Assembly (NCBI GenBank): GCA_000750105.3
Contig: JPHH03000002.1
Coordinates: forward strand, 744,001-808,000
DNA: 64,000 bases
Reading direction: 5' to 3'
Origin: Tolypocladium sp. Sup5 PDA-1
Taxonomy: Eukaryota > Ascomycota > Sordariomycetes > Hypocreales > Ophiocordycipitaceae
Both the position numbers and the translations under genes were made by a program. Positions 42,290 to 54,505 of this stretch are shown here, piece by piece (the first letter of the stretch is position 1; every line of letters starts with the position of its first letter). The notes beneath the pieces are model-generated. The model ran no database searches. It had not been told where the DNA came from and saw only the letters and a list, made by a program, of their open reading frames with translations.

Positions 42290-44236
42290 CTAGGCCGCAT
42301 TCGTTGATCGTCGCCAGATCATCACGGCCGCGATGGCGGCGCAGGCTGTCGCTCCCAACGCCATGTAGAGGCTTGTCCGGTCAGGGGCCTCCTCCTCAGT
42401 CTTGGGGAAGCCAAGGCTGGGGTTTGTCGCCGCCTCGGCGAGGGCAACAAAGAGCTCGCTGATGCTGTTCCATGTAACGCTCACGTGGAGGGGGTGATTC
42501 ATGTTGAGCGACGAGGTATACTGGTCGGGCTGAAGCTCGCTGCGTTGTGTTGTCTTGTCCTTGTCCGCCTTGAGGGCAGTGTACACCGATGGTAGCTCAT
42601 CAAGATGAGGGTACTTGGATCGCGCATCAACAATGTGAGTGAACGAGTCCGGGTCCGACGAGTCGTAGGCATAACAAATCAGGTCGCATGATTCCAGCTT
42701 GGACTGATTCTCCAATATCGCTGGTTCAAGTTCCCCGAGTTCCTCAAAGATCAAGTACACCTGTTTGCCGCCGGGGAGCTCAACGCTGTTGACGGCCCGC
42801 CGGGGCTTGATGGTCGGGTGGTACAGGCCTTCGAAAGGACGATTCAGAAACGCATCGAGCAGCGAAGACTTGCCGGCTCCCGGCGCACCGATGAGGTAAC
42901 ACAGGACAACATTCCTCTCCACGCGCCCGGGGCGTCTTCTCCTCTTACGGGACTTTGTAATTTTGAGGGCGGCCGTGATGGGGTCTTTCGGGTTGGGTGG
43001 TTCAAAGCCGAGATGCGCGAGGTACTCTATCGTCGTCTTGGGCTCCAGGAATGTGGTCATGCTCCACTGAGCTAGCCAGCCCTGAAGAGTTATATGTCCA
43101 CCCTCGTTCCTCACGGTGGACGACGGGAATGAGGAGTCGATCCAGGACGACGGCAGCCCGGGGGTCGGTGAGAACAGGGCCTCGAGCTCTTGGTCGTTCA
43201 AGCCCCCATCGTTGTCCTTGTCGAATAGCAGAAACATGTCGACGAAGAAACGGTATCCCGCTGGGCTCAGCTCGGCCGACGAATACTCGGGAACCTCAAA
43301 CTTGGGGTGGAGGAACTTTTCCTCCAGACTCAGGCTGTCCGTGTAGTGATACTTGCGCAGGATGATCCATATCGTCTCATGCCTGCCCTTCTCGGCATAT
43401 ATCTTGTTCAGCTGCAAGAAGCCGTCCTTGTCGATGCCCTTGTCCATGTTCACGTGTGGCGTGGACTTGGAAATGGACAGCTTGATGTTATCGAGGTCGT
43501 CGCTCGTCAGGGGCTTGTCGAAGCAGCGGGCCTGGAAGTCACGCATCTCCTCGTCGTTCAGATAACCGTCCTGGTCCTTATCGCAGAGGAAGAAGACTCT
43601 CTTCAACGCAGCCACACACGCCGGCTTGAGGTGGCCCTCCTTGTAGTCGAATAGCGGCGCGATGGGATGCGTGACGGCCTTTTGGCAGAGGAAGAAGACC
43701 TCGTTGACGTTGCGGTGCTCCCGCGCGCTGGTTCGGATGCAGGAGTCGATCTCGCGGAACTCGGCCATGACGGGCAGCATCTCCTCCTCGACGACCTGGG
43801 GCGTATTCCCCTGGCCCGCCAGGTCCGACTTGTTGGCGCATAGGACGACGGGGACGTTTACACCGAGGGAGCGGAAGTAGGGCATCCAGAAGAGGGCGAC
43901 TCGCTCGTAGCTGTAGTGGTCGGCGTATACGAGCAGGATGACGTTGCACTTGCGGATCTCCTTGCGCAAGGTGGTCCGATCTTGGGGCCGGGCGGAGGTG
44001 TCGACGATGGTGGTGGTGACATTCTCGGGGGTTCCGATGCTGGGCGGGATGGTAATCTGGGGCAGGACGGGCTGGATCTTGTTGCTCATGAACTGGTCCT
44101 TGACGAGCGAGGCGATGAGGCTCGATTTGCCGGTGCTCTCGTCGCCGCAGACGCAAACTCGGACTGGCGATGGGTGTCAGCGATGACCAGGAACAGAGGA
44201 TCAGATGCGAAGGTGGCTGGCTATACCTGTCGCCAT
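42290..44236 (-). CDS. GEM1: Mitochondrial Rho GTPase Miro/Gem1
   Basis: Two exons, 44227-44236 and 42290-44163, with a 63-nt intron; about 627 residues. The first coding exon is 10 nt (ATG GCG ACA G). Splicing gives MATVRVCVCGDESTGKSSLIASLVKD, so the P-loop GDESTGKSS lies at 10-18; without this exon the first GTPase would lack its P-loop. The second part of GTPase 1 has CANKSDL. Two EF-hand loops follow, DKDQDGYLNDEE near 198 and DKDNDGGLNDQE near 320. GTPase 2 has GAPGAGKSSLLDAF. A C-terminal tail anchor (YMALGATACAAIAAVMIWRR) puts it in the outer mitochondrial membrane. The family controls mitochondrial inheritance, shape and ER contact sites with calcium sensing. Length matches the family. 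Confidence 0.97.
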
Positions 44237-45485
44237 GCTGTGAGGTCGGGCCTGATATCGCAACAGCTGTGTACCTATAAGGAAGGGGCTTTATCGCCGG
44301 GCCATGTCCTCGCCTGACGCGTCTTCGATCCGTGCAGGGCGCTTGTCGGAGGAGATGTTTGCGCCCGTATTCGTTGGCTGCCGGAACAGGAAGAAGTTTT
44401 GATGGCGAAATGAGGAGCTTTGATTGAAGAAGCTGGGGTGCTGCCCGGCGGTTCGGGAGAGGATGCTGGTCTTAAATTGCTGCTGGGCCAGGATTGGGCG
44501 CCAGCCGTGGTGTGATCTCCATCCAGTCTCCCGAAGCCTCCACCAGCGGAGGGCGCTAGGAGACCACAGGGGCTGGCCGCTGTGGGCGGAGCTCCTCGGG
44601 GGATGCAATGGGGGAGCCGATCATTGACGTGGCACGATGTCGACACCTTCGACTTTGAACCAGGAATGCGACGTTCATGGAGTAGCTAACGCTATGTTCG
44701 TAGATGAGTCGAGGTAGAGCGAGGCACTTGGACCAGAAGGGGGTTTCCAGCTCCATTTGATTTGCGATGCTGCCCCCGCGAGACACGCTGAGGCTCCCCT
44801 CTACGATCCATCCCATCCACCGCCTCCGCTCCATACCTTACCTGAGGTGCATCGCCTCCGGGCGACAACCAAGGCGCTCACGTGTGTGGACAAGGTCGTA
44901 TTGATCCAGACAGGAGGGAGTCGTGACGGGGCCAGCTTCACTTTCACCTGTATTCTTCGTCTTGCTCCCCCAGACCTCGCCCAACCGCCGAGAGCGCATC
45001 CGTACCCCTCAACATGGACCCCGTGTTGGCTTCGTTGCGGCAGTCGTGCGCGTCCAATTGCTCCCGTCCTCGGGCCAAGCCACCAACAGCACCAACAGCG
45101 ACTGGCGCCATGGCCCATCCCATCCTCGTGCTGGTCCGTCATCCGCCGTCGGCTTATTACCCCACACGCAGCAGCAACCCCAGGTCTATTAGGTTCCAGC
45201 TCCGGATAAGGATGCCAGGGCCAACCAAGCCAACCGTCGCCGCCTCTCCGCTCGTCACTGGTTTCAATCCTAGCACAACGTCAATCGCCGGCGTCTTAAT
45301 AGCCCTCAGTTGATCCTTCGTCCTCGCGCGCCTGCGTTGATCGCGCACTTCCACTCAACCCCCAGCAGCCGCTTCGCACGTCGGTCGGCAGCATCCCGAC
45401 ATCGTCGAGGGGCCGGCATCGCCTCTCCGCACAGCCTGCGTTCCCGGCAGCCTTCGACCCATAGGACCGTCGGCTGGCCGCCAAC
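44237..45485. promoter_or_regulatory. Divergent promoter region of GEM1 and creC
   Basis: 1.25 kb between start codons. Pyrimidine-rich and GC-rich, with several short frames but none protein-like. No specific element recognised. Confidence 0.45.
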
Positions 45486-47783
45486 ATGTTGTACGTACAC
45501 CGCGCAATTGACCTCGGGACTCGAATGGGCACGCACTGACAGGCACAGCGTCCTGCCGCCTCCGCCGCGGTATCCCGCCGGCGGTCTCTACCACCCTGGT
45601 GGGTTCACCGGCATCGTGCCCATGATCGAGACGAACAACACCATATCAAACCCGACCGGACCTGAGTGGCAGTTTCTGGTGGGAGAAGGTGAGTCGCATG
45701 GGAGACTGCCGCCGGTAGAGCGTGCGAACTGACGCTGCCACAGGAACATACGTGCTGAAGGAGGACCTGCATCTTGCGACCCCCCCGCCGCATCCCTCCG
45801 AAGCGCCCATCGTGAACCCGAACCCTTTGGCGACCAATCCGCAACCCGCCACGGCAGGGTCAAAGTTGTCGCTTATAAGCCTCCATGTGCGACCGCCGCC
45901 GTTCATCTACAAGGGCCCCGCGGAGACCACCTTGTCGCTGGGCGGCCGCGACTCGAGTATACAAGAACATCCAAACGAGGCACGATATTCGACCGAAGGC
46001 GGGATGAGCAGCGAGGATGGACGGGCAACCTCCACCAGCGACGCGCCTACTGCCTCGATTACACTTGGATCTGCCCCTGCGTTTGGCGAAGGAAACGCTC
46101 TGCTGGCGCCAACGCCTACCAAGGATGTGAACAAGAGGAAAAAGCCAAAGAACAACGTCACCAAGAGCAACTCGTCTTTCATTTCGCGAGTCATAGTCAA
46201 CGAGAGTCTCTCGAGACGGTTAACGGATCGACCGAGCGACGGCATTTTCGCATTCGGCAACATCAACCGTGCTTTCCAGTGGCTGGACCTATCGTCTTCA
46301 AACAAGGTGCGTGTCCTGCGAATCCGACTATCCTGGAGTGTGGTGTCTCTAACTTGGTATAATAGCAAGACTACTTGACCAAGATATTGTTCACGAAGGC
46401 ACATTGCCTGTGCCATGATGTAAACAAGGCAACCAAGGGCGCATCGCACATTGACGTGATCATGGGCTTTTCCACAGGCGAGGTCATCTGGTGGGAGCCC
46501 ATCTCGCAGCGATACACGCGCCTCAATAAAAATGTGCGACCACAACTCCTGAATCGGTGAACTTGTACACTAACCAGCGCAGGGCGTGATCAATAATACC
46601 CCTGTATCAACGATCAGGTGGATTCCAGGATCGGAGAATCTGTTCCTTGCGGCTCACATGGACGGCTCCTTGGTGGTGTACGACAAGGAGAAGGATGACG
46701 CGCAGTTCAGCCCCGAGGAGGATGCATCTAGCGTCAATGGCAGTGATACAGGAGATGCGTCCGATGGGACACACCATGGCAACAAGATTCAGATCCAAAA
46801 GTCGGTTTACTCCAAGAACCAGAAGACGAACCCGGTGGCAGCGTGGAAGCTGTCGAACCAGCGCATAAACGCGTTCGCTTTCTCGCCAGACAACCGGCAT
46901 CTAGCTGTGGTCTGTGAAGACGGGACAATGAGGGTTATTGACTACCTCAGGGAAGAGTGAGTCTCAATCAGGCGGGCAGATTCGTCCTCTAGCTTATGCT
47001 AACACACGCCCAGGCTGCTGGATCTTTTCAACTCGTACTATGGCGGGCTGACGTGCGTGTGCTGGACACCGGATGGCAAGTACGTCTTGACCGGAGGACA
47101 GGATGACCTGATTTCCATATGGTCCTTGGCAGAGTCGGCGTTGGTGGCAAGATGTCAGGGCCACCAGTCATGGGTTACTGCTTTGGCGTTCGACCCCTGG
47201 CGCTGTGATGATCGAAACTATCGGTTTGGCAGTGTGGGCGAAGACGGCCGCTTGTGCCTGTGGGACTTTGGTGTCGGAATGCTGTATCGGCCAAAGGTAT
47301 TTGAGAGTTCAGTTGGGACCTTGAGCAGAGCAAAAAGCTGACACCACAGTAGAACCCAGCGCGGCAACGAGGATCCGTCTCCGCACCGCCCGGAATGCCG
47401 CAACGCACCGATTCCGCCAGCCCCGTTGGCTTTCGGATGCGGTCCAACTCTGGCGTGGATGGGAACGAGGAAGGAGACGGCATCTCCCATCCTGTAGAGC
47501 CGCGAGCAAGGATCCCGATGCTGCCGCCAGTTCTGGTATGTCTTTATCCAATCGAACGTGCGAGAGCTCTATCGGCTGATAAACTGGCAAGACGACGGTG
47601 ATTGATACTCATCCCGCCTGCTGGCTGGATTTCACAGAAGACGCCATTATCACAAGCTGCAAGTCTGGTGAGTCGACTGCGCCTGTCACATGCGAGGTCG
47701 ATTGGCTAACAAGGGCTTGAACAGGCCACGTCCGTACTTGGAACCGACCGGGTAAGGGTGCGGCTGCAGCAAAGGATACATGA
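45486..47783 (+). CDS. creC: WD40 protein CreC, partner of the CreB deubiquitinase
   Basis: Nine coding exons: 45486-45490, 45549-45688, 45744-46306, 46366-46533, 46583-46956, 47014-47296, 47353-47535, 47592-47667, 47725-47783; 616 residues. The first exon codes only ATG TT, and splicing gives MFVLPPPPRYP, the known CreC start. Diagnostic blocks are DLHLATPPPHPSEAPIVNPNPLAT, then ISRVIVNESLSRRL and FAFGNINRAFQWLD. WD40 blades include WIPGSENLFLAAHMDGSLVVYD, AFSPDNRHLAVVCEDG and CWTPDGKYVLTGGQDDLISIW. The end is SCKSGHVRTWNRPGK. CreC stabilises CreB, which removes ubiquitin from carbon-catabolite-repression targets and permeases. The exon 7 acceptor is GTAG rather than the nearer CACAG, because the latter would give a stop. 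The arrestin gene creD lies 3.4 kb downstream on the same strand. Confidence 0.96.
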
Positions 47784-49784
47784 ACAGAGCTACTGTTGTT
47801 GGCGTTTGTGTGGCAAGCCGTTTTTGTGTGCGCTGTATGATAAAGAGGTTGTCATATGCTCACGGGCGATGGCACTTGCTCGAGTTAATTGATTTAGCGA
47901 GGAGGAGCGCGGGTCTTTATCGTGACCGAGCACGCCGCCGCTGCCGATTGGCTCGAGGACGCCTGAAACGGAGGCCGTATGTAACGGACGGGGTGAATAG
48001 GAATGGGTATTGCTTGTGTGGTACGACATGATGGTCGCAGTGTGATCCGGTCACTTGCGTCCTAAGGTGTGCTGTGACGCCGCACGGCAGTTGCATGCAC
48101 GCATGAGGGTCTACGAACTTGGCCAGGTAAATGCCAAAGAACACAAGTACCTACTCTACCCGTACTCCGTAGCCCAATGTAATCGGAAGGCTAAACATCC
48201 ACGCTGCCGCCAGGAAAGGAGGTCAGGAACCCACCGAGCCACTGCCGTGGCCCGATAAAGCCGAGAAACGGGAGGCTTGCGATACGGATGAGGCTGAGTT
48301 CGTGTGCTTAACCCCTGCTTTCGAGTGGATCTGCGATACAGAGCCAGATACGGACGCAGCCTGATGATAGCACCACTTCAGATGCGGCCCACGTGGGCTG
48401 AGGCTGGCGACGTTGCACCCGGGAGCGTTGGACGGGACGGCAAGTATGGACGTGTTCCGTAAACCCGTGCCGCGCATCGCACGCATGTAGGCTGGATCAA
48501 GCAAGCACGAATACAGCAGGCTCAGCACTTTGACATGTGAAAGAGGACGAGCGATTTAACGAGAAGGAGACCCCCCTGATGATGCGCATAAACCTGAATC
48601 GTTTGGCCGGCTTGAGGGAGCGAACGCATGCGCTTTTATCATGGCGGACCGTGGGCCTCCCGAGCTACTCGCGTACCCCTGTGGAAAGGGGGAGCAGGAG
48701 AAGCGCCGAGGCAATTGCGCCTATCTTTGAATCCCGGTGCATCAAGCGGATACCACTGTGGGCGCGGGAATAATTAATGCGCGGGACGAAGATGAAAGAT
48801 TGGTGTGAAGGTGAAACTGGTCGTTGTAGCCCATGCCGTTGCGACATCATCAAGCTGTCACGGTGGTTCCATGAGCCCCAGATGGCTGATGGCTGGCTGA
48901 GGAAGGGTTCAGAGGCGTCCATTAGAGGAAGGTAGACGTCTCAGCCTGCCTTGAGCAATCACGCTGAACGCTCGGCACGGAGTCTTTCCACGACGGTAAA
49001 AACTTCCCATCAGCCATCCATGCTTATCTCTGAGGAAATATCGGGACCAAAGCCATTGGGCTGGGCTGGGCTGGGCGCGGATGATGCAAAGAGGGTCCCA
49101 CGCCAGATCGCATCGCCACCCCTGTCTGTGACGGCGGGCCCTACGGCAGTAGCAGGCGGCTGTGGTGGGACCCGGCTTGTCAGACAGGGCTGGTTTTGTG
49201 ATGATGAGGTGGCAGATGGATGGCAAAGCCGCAAAGGACGCAGCGATGAAGAAGCATAACCAGTGCTGGCACCGTTGGTTACGGCATGCGGTGTTCGTTG
49301 ATATAAAGTGCTGTAAACGCGCATCGTTGATGGACCTTTCTTCGATGCAGTGCGACAGTGGGAATCTGATGCAGGTCAGGCGGGAGATGGACGGCCCTTG
49401 TCTCGTGAACAGGGGGTCTGTGACTCTCTATGATGCCATTCAAGCTTGTCGCCAAACGAGAGCGAGTCGCTTGTGGCCTGGGCATGTGCATGTACTCGTA
49501 GGGTACAGGTGGGTTCCATCTGCTGCTCGTCCTGTCAACGGCTTCATCAGCTGTTTGCCTGACGAGAATCCGCGCCTGATGTTGGATTACATGGATGGGC
49601 CTGGAAGGTGAGCCAAGATTTGGGCTCATCTGGTGGCTTGATTGCCGAACAACTGGCAGTCGTCACAGGCTTACAGGCGCATGGCGCCGCGAAGCGAAGC
49701 GTCACGATGCGCCGCGTAATCGCAGCGCAGCACCTACATGGCGAACGGCGAACGGCATCGTTATATCACCGTGCAGCCAAAGCA

Positions 49785-49815
49785 CATCATCATCATCATC
49801 ATCATCGTCATCATC
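49785..49815. repeat. (CAT)n microsatellite
   Basis: About ten CAT/ATC units with one CGT interruption. Intergenic. Confidence 0.85.
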
Positions 49816-50184
49816 AGCGCTCACGCGCAGGACACGCAAGGCACCTACGTTGCGTCGTTGCGGCGAACGGGATCCATCCGATGCCGGCTGCCCCCCACTA
49901 AACGGAGAAAAAAAGCTTCGATCTGTGTTCGACCGGCGCCGCGCGACTCATGAGAGAAGCCCGAGGTTCACCGAGCCGCAGGTCGCCTTGATCGTCGCAG
50001 CTACAGTACATTGTACTAACGGCCCAACGGGCGGTGTACTTCGTACTCTGGTCGTAGCCTGAGGCACATACGGCACGGAGTAGGCGCCAACTTTCCGTGT
50101 GAGACACCCGCGTTGGGCTGATGATGGCATACAAAAGCAGCGCAACGCACCTGAGCACATGCCTGGAATGGCAAGCCCTACGTC

Positions 50185-50211
50185 GCATCCAGTGCATCCA
50201 GTGCATCCAGA
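50185..50211. repeat. Threefold 9-bp tandem repeat
   Basis: GCATCCAGT repeated three times, the last copy ending in A in place of T. Confidence 0.85.
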
Positions 50212-51173
50212 GCCCAGGACAGGGCTGACAGCACACCCACCTTCAGTTTCCGGCGGCGGGCGCGGATGCTTGCGAAGCGGCGACGCCAGCGAGGCTTGCC
50301 GTTGGCGTCTTGTTTTGATCCGATCGCCGCGGCGGCGGCGAGTTTGTTTTCGAGGTACCTACCCGTCGACGGACGCATGCGGTCGCGTTGACAAGTGCCT
50401 GGCCTGGAGTGCCCCTACTCCGTGCCCCCGAACTCCGGCCGTGCAGGCGGGTTTGGCGGTATGTACACGCAAGGGACGGATACCTTGCCCGTGGCGCGCC
50501 CGTCAGGTACCTCACCAACTCACCTCCCTCACCTTGGCTGGTAGGGCGCTGAATCACGAGCGTGCGGTTCCACTGGCGCAGGCTTGCATGTGAACGTGAA
50601 CGTGAATATTTCCGTTTTGTGCCCGTTCTCTTAAAACGGCCGCCCTGAATCAGCAGCGTACCCTTGGTAGAAGCTTTTATCCATCCCTTTGACTTTTTCG
50701 CTCTTTATTGCCATCATTCCTACGAAGCACGTACCAACGCCTATAATAATCAACGCCCCCTTGCAGGCGGCATCCCAGCAGCTCTGCAGACTGCGATCCA
50801 TCTTGCCATCATCTCATCAGCAAGAAAGAAACGGACCTGCTGGACCCTTGCTGGACGGACGGACGCCGCCCGGGTTCCCTCATTTGAATCAGCGACTGCC
50901 CCACCGCTATCACCTCGAAGAGGGTCCATCCGACACGAGAGCGACCTGCCAGCGAGCGGACCGGGTCCTGGCAATCGGCCGCCGACCGACGTGACAGCGT
51001 GAGGTGGCATTGGATGGAGGCGGCCAGCTCGAGAATAAAACTAATACTGGCCCACCACTCCCGTCCGCCCTCCTCCGACTGACTCCCTCACCTTCCCCTT
51101 GGGCTGCTTCGCCTGGCAGCCGATTTCCCCCTCCGTCGATATCCCAGGGATCCAATCCCTCATTGCCCTGAGC

Positions 51174-53215
51174 ATGCCGTCGTTTATCAAGCCCTTCTCC
51201 GCGGTGACGGGGCGCAACAGCTATAGCCTGTTTGACATTCGGTACGTTCGTCGACGTTGGCCGGTTGTGCGGTTACACCACCGCCGCCGGCCCGCACCCC
51301 TGGTCGAATGATTTGCGTGGGCGGCGATGCTAACCACGGCTTCGTTACCTACAGGCTGGACCAGGACTTTATCGTCTTTCGCGGAAACGACCATGAGTCG
51401 GCGGGCCAGCTCCTCAAGGGCGTCGTCGTCCTGTGTCTCTCCTCGTCGCTGCGCATGGAAGACGTGCGCCTGCGTCTAACAGGCACGCTGCGATTATCGT
51501 ACGTACACCCTCCCCCCCCTCTTCTCCCAGACTCCCTCGGCGGTCCTGTATCCCGGCGCAATGCACATCCATCTAACGCCGACGTTCGCGTAACAGCTGG
51601 ACTGACCGAGGATCAAGTACACCTGGCGTGTCCGGCCAGAAGGTCGACAAGACCACGACAATACTAGATCACCGATGGGCTCCCTTTATCGGCACCCACG
51701 GCAAGAGCATGACGCTCCCCGCCGGCAATTACGAATACCCCTTCGAATTCACACTCCCCGGTGACACGCCTGAGAGCGTCGAGGGTATGCACGAGGCGTC
51801 GATTACATACCGCCTGAAGGCGACCGTGGGGCGAGGGAAGCTCGCATACGACCTGCACGCCTACAAGCACCTGCGAATAATCCGCACGCTCGAGCCCGGC
51901 GCCCTCGAGTTCCTGCACGCCATGAGCGTCGAGAACATATGGCCCAACAAGGTCGACTACTCCATCGTCATCCCGCAAAAGGCAGTCGTGTTCGGTGGAA
52001 CCATCAACATGGAGATGCGCTTCACCCCGCTGCTCAAAGGCTTGGAGCTCGGAGAGATCACGGCCAAGATGCTCGAGATTCGCGACACTTGGATTCAGGG
52101 GTCAACAGGACTGAGCATCCGCGAGCACCGCACCGAGCGCGAAGTGTCGACGTGGAGGTTCGAGGTCAACCGCGAGGAGCACTGGCACAACATGATTGAA
52201 GACACGGGCCAGGAGGGCTGGGCTCTTACCAAGCCCCTGAACCTGCCCAAGAGGCTGCGCCAGTGCATCCAGGACCTGAACCACCACGGCATCAAGGTGC
52301 GGCACAAGATCAAGCTCACCGTGGCCCTCAAGAACCCGGACGGTCACATTTCAGAGGTAAAGCACCATGCTCACGAATCATTGCAGCCGTCCCGAGGTAT
52401 GCTAACGCGCGCAACTGCAGCTCCGTGCCACGCTACCCGTGTCCATCTTCATCTCTCCAAACGTGCCCTTTGACGAGCACGGCAACCTCGTCAACCAGGC
52501 ACCGGGCTCAGCAGCGACTGCGCAGGACGTCGGTGCGATTGCGCCGCCCGGTTACGGCGAGCATGTGCTGGATCAGCTGTACGAGGACGTCGACCCTGCC
52601 GGCTTCCAGACCCCCGGCATCCAGTCCGGCGTCAGCAGCCCATTCTACGCACACTCGCGCACAGGATCTGCCGACAACCTGGCGGCCATGGCCCACAGCG
52701 CTCCGATCGCGCCAGCGGCCCTGTCGTCGCGACTGGCGGACGTTTCGCTGGATCCATCTCAGCGCAACAGTTCTTACACGTCGATGCATTCCGTATCGGG
52801 CAGGATATCGCCGACATCGGGGCCCCACGGCTCCGCAGGGCGATCCGAGCCGCACTCTACGAGTCTGACGAGGAGCAACAGTGAAGATGGCCAGTCGGGA
52901 AGGAATTCGGTCGAACACGTGGACCTGGATGCGGCCGAGTTTGCGGAGCTCAATCGGGTGCCGAGCTACGCAACGGCAGTCCGCACACCGGCGCGGTCTC
53001 GGACGCAGACTGCAAGTGGTCCTGTTCCGGACTACCAAACCGCTCTCGGCGCCCCACGGACGCCGCCGGCGACGGATATCACTGCCGAGCAGCTTGCCCC
53101 CATCTCCGAGGATGCCACTGGCGAGGGGCGTGCCCATGGCAGGGTTGACCGGACACATTCCCACGGCTCCCACGCGGGGTTGACTCTCAACCTGGCAAGA
53201 GACCAGACCGTATGA
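51174..53215 (+). CDS. creD: Arrestin-related trafficking adaptor CreD (HulA-binding)
   Basis: Four exons (51174-51241, 51355-51498, 51597-52356, 52421-53215) give 588 residues. Residues 1-340 form an arrestin fold: FDIRLDQDFIVFRGNDHESAGQLLKG, VRLRLTGTLRLSW, LPAGNYEYPFEFTLPGDTPES, ITYRLKATVGRG, and LNHHGIKVRHKIKLTV. The C-terminal 230 residues are Ser/Pro-rich with PY-type motifs for the Rsp5/HulA ubiquitin ligase: PPGY in IAPPGYGEHVLD, then VPSY and VPDY. CreD brings the ligase to plasma-membrane transporters and opposes the CreB-CreC deubiquitinase in carbon catabolite repression. creC is the neighbouring gene upstream, so the two opposing arms of the system are linked here. Splice joins give a continuous arrestin domain. 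Confidence 0.94.
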
Positions 53216-54505
53216 CACACATATTTCTTATGACTTGCGTGCGCTTTCTTTTGTTCAAGGCAATCGGCGTCAGCGAGACGGACCATGGGCGTTTTTGGAT
53301 ATCTTGCACATACACGGGCCAAGCGTCGTCGTGCATACAATAATCGTATAAGTGGATGGAGGATACATAAAGCGCCACTCTACGATGCACTCTTTTGGGG
53401 TCGAGGCGGATTTAGATTGGGCCATCATTGGTTGCTTTTGAGTCCTCTGGCAGGATGAATGGGAGGCAGACAAGAGGCAGGCATCTTTGAACACGTTGAA
53501 TGGCGGATGGTTGGAGCGGCAGGCGTCTTGACTTCTTGTACGGTAATACCCACCATAGCGCATCGAGACGAGAGAAATAGCAAGGGTCTTTCCGATTTCC
53601 AATTCATCAGCATTGCAAGGATGCACGCGCCCATCTTTTCTTCCAAGCCCTTTCGATCGTCGCACGCACGGCAGGGTCCTTTCAAGCGGCATCGTTCATC
53701 ATCGGCGGCCCTGGCGGCCGGGCGCTAACGTGCACAGCCATGATGTGAAGAAAGCTTGTCTGAATGGGTCGGGTTGCCGTTCGACGCGTCAAACACAATT
53801 GTTAAGCAATCGACTACACTCCACAGCCGACTGGTATCGCTCCTGTTAGGACGCTCAGCCGAGCTGCGGCGGTGGGGCCGGGCGTTGTTGGAGATTAGGG
53901 CCCCGTTGACGTCACGGCCAGGGACCAGGCCAGCTGGAGAAGCTCCAAGGATCATCGAATGGGGGGGGGGGAGGGGGAAAGGTCCAGCGGTGATAAAAGG
54001 AGGGTCGTGAGCACCATCTTGGCGAGGGAGGGAGAGGCTGCAAAAAGTTTCCATCTCGTTTCTTCTTTGCTCTCTTTGCTCTCTGTTCTGCTGTACGTTT
54101 GCCACGATAGGCGCCTCTAAAAACGTGAGTTGAAGCGACCCCTGCTCTGTTGTCTGCTCCTGTCTGGGCGCTGGGCTCCTGCATGTCGTGATCTTCGGGT
54201 CGACATCGCGGTCTGGACCTCGTTAGCCGTCGTCCCCCCTCCTCTCTGCCAAGGCGCTGCCGCAACTCGCACCGCAAGCTCCCTCATCTTCTCGCTTTTG
54301 CCCCCCGGCCGCAGAGGTCTGGGAGCTCAGAAGTCCAGCTCTCGAAGACGCCGTCCATCGTTGGGCTCACCGCTAACGTCTCTAACCGTCTAGTAATAAT
54401 AATTAGCTCCCCTTCTCTCGTCCGGCTCCCTCTCTCCGCCGGCAGCCTCCTCTTCTCTCTCCGCCCACCACAGCGACACCCGATAATCCCAACCCTCTTA
54501 CGACC
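53216..54505. other. Intergenic region and SLM1 leader
   Basis: 3' flank of creD, then the SLM1 promoter and leader. A G-run of 10 or more lies near 53959. A likely leader intron runs from 54126 (GTGAGT) to 54393 (CTAACCGTCTAG). No gene recognised in the rest. Confidence 0.5.
54126..54393 (+). other. Probable 5'-UTR intron of SLM1
   Basis: Donor GTGAGTTG, branch-like GCTAACG and CTAACC, acceptor GTCTAG, followed by a leader of about 110 nt before the ATG at 54506. Supported by splice signals only. Confidence 0.45.

Larger units (their letters stand above)
47784..51173. other. 3.4-kb intergenic region between creC and creD
   Basis: No protein-like frame was found. It contains a (CAT)n microsatellite at 49785-49815, a threefold 9-bp repeat GCATCCAGT at 50185-50211, and short GTACTTCGTAC/ACTCGTA words near 49493 and 50038. 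The last 500 bp are pyrimidine-rich and probably belong to the creD promoter and leader. Confidence 0.5.

Noticed and set aside
49785..49815. Regular repeats that could suggest a CRISPR array
   Set aside because: A simple CAT microsatellite in a eukaryote; no spacers.
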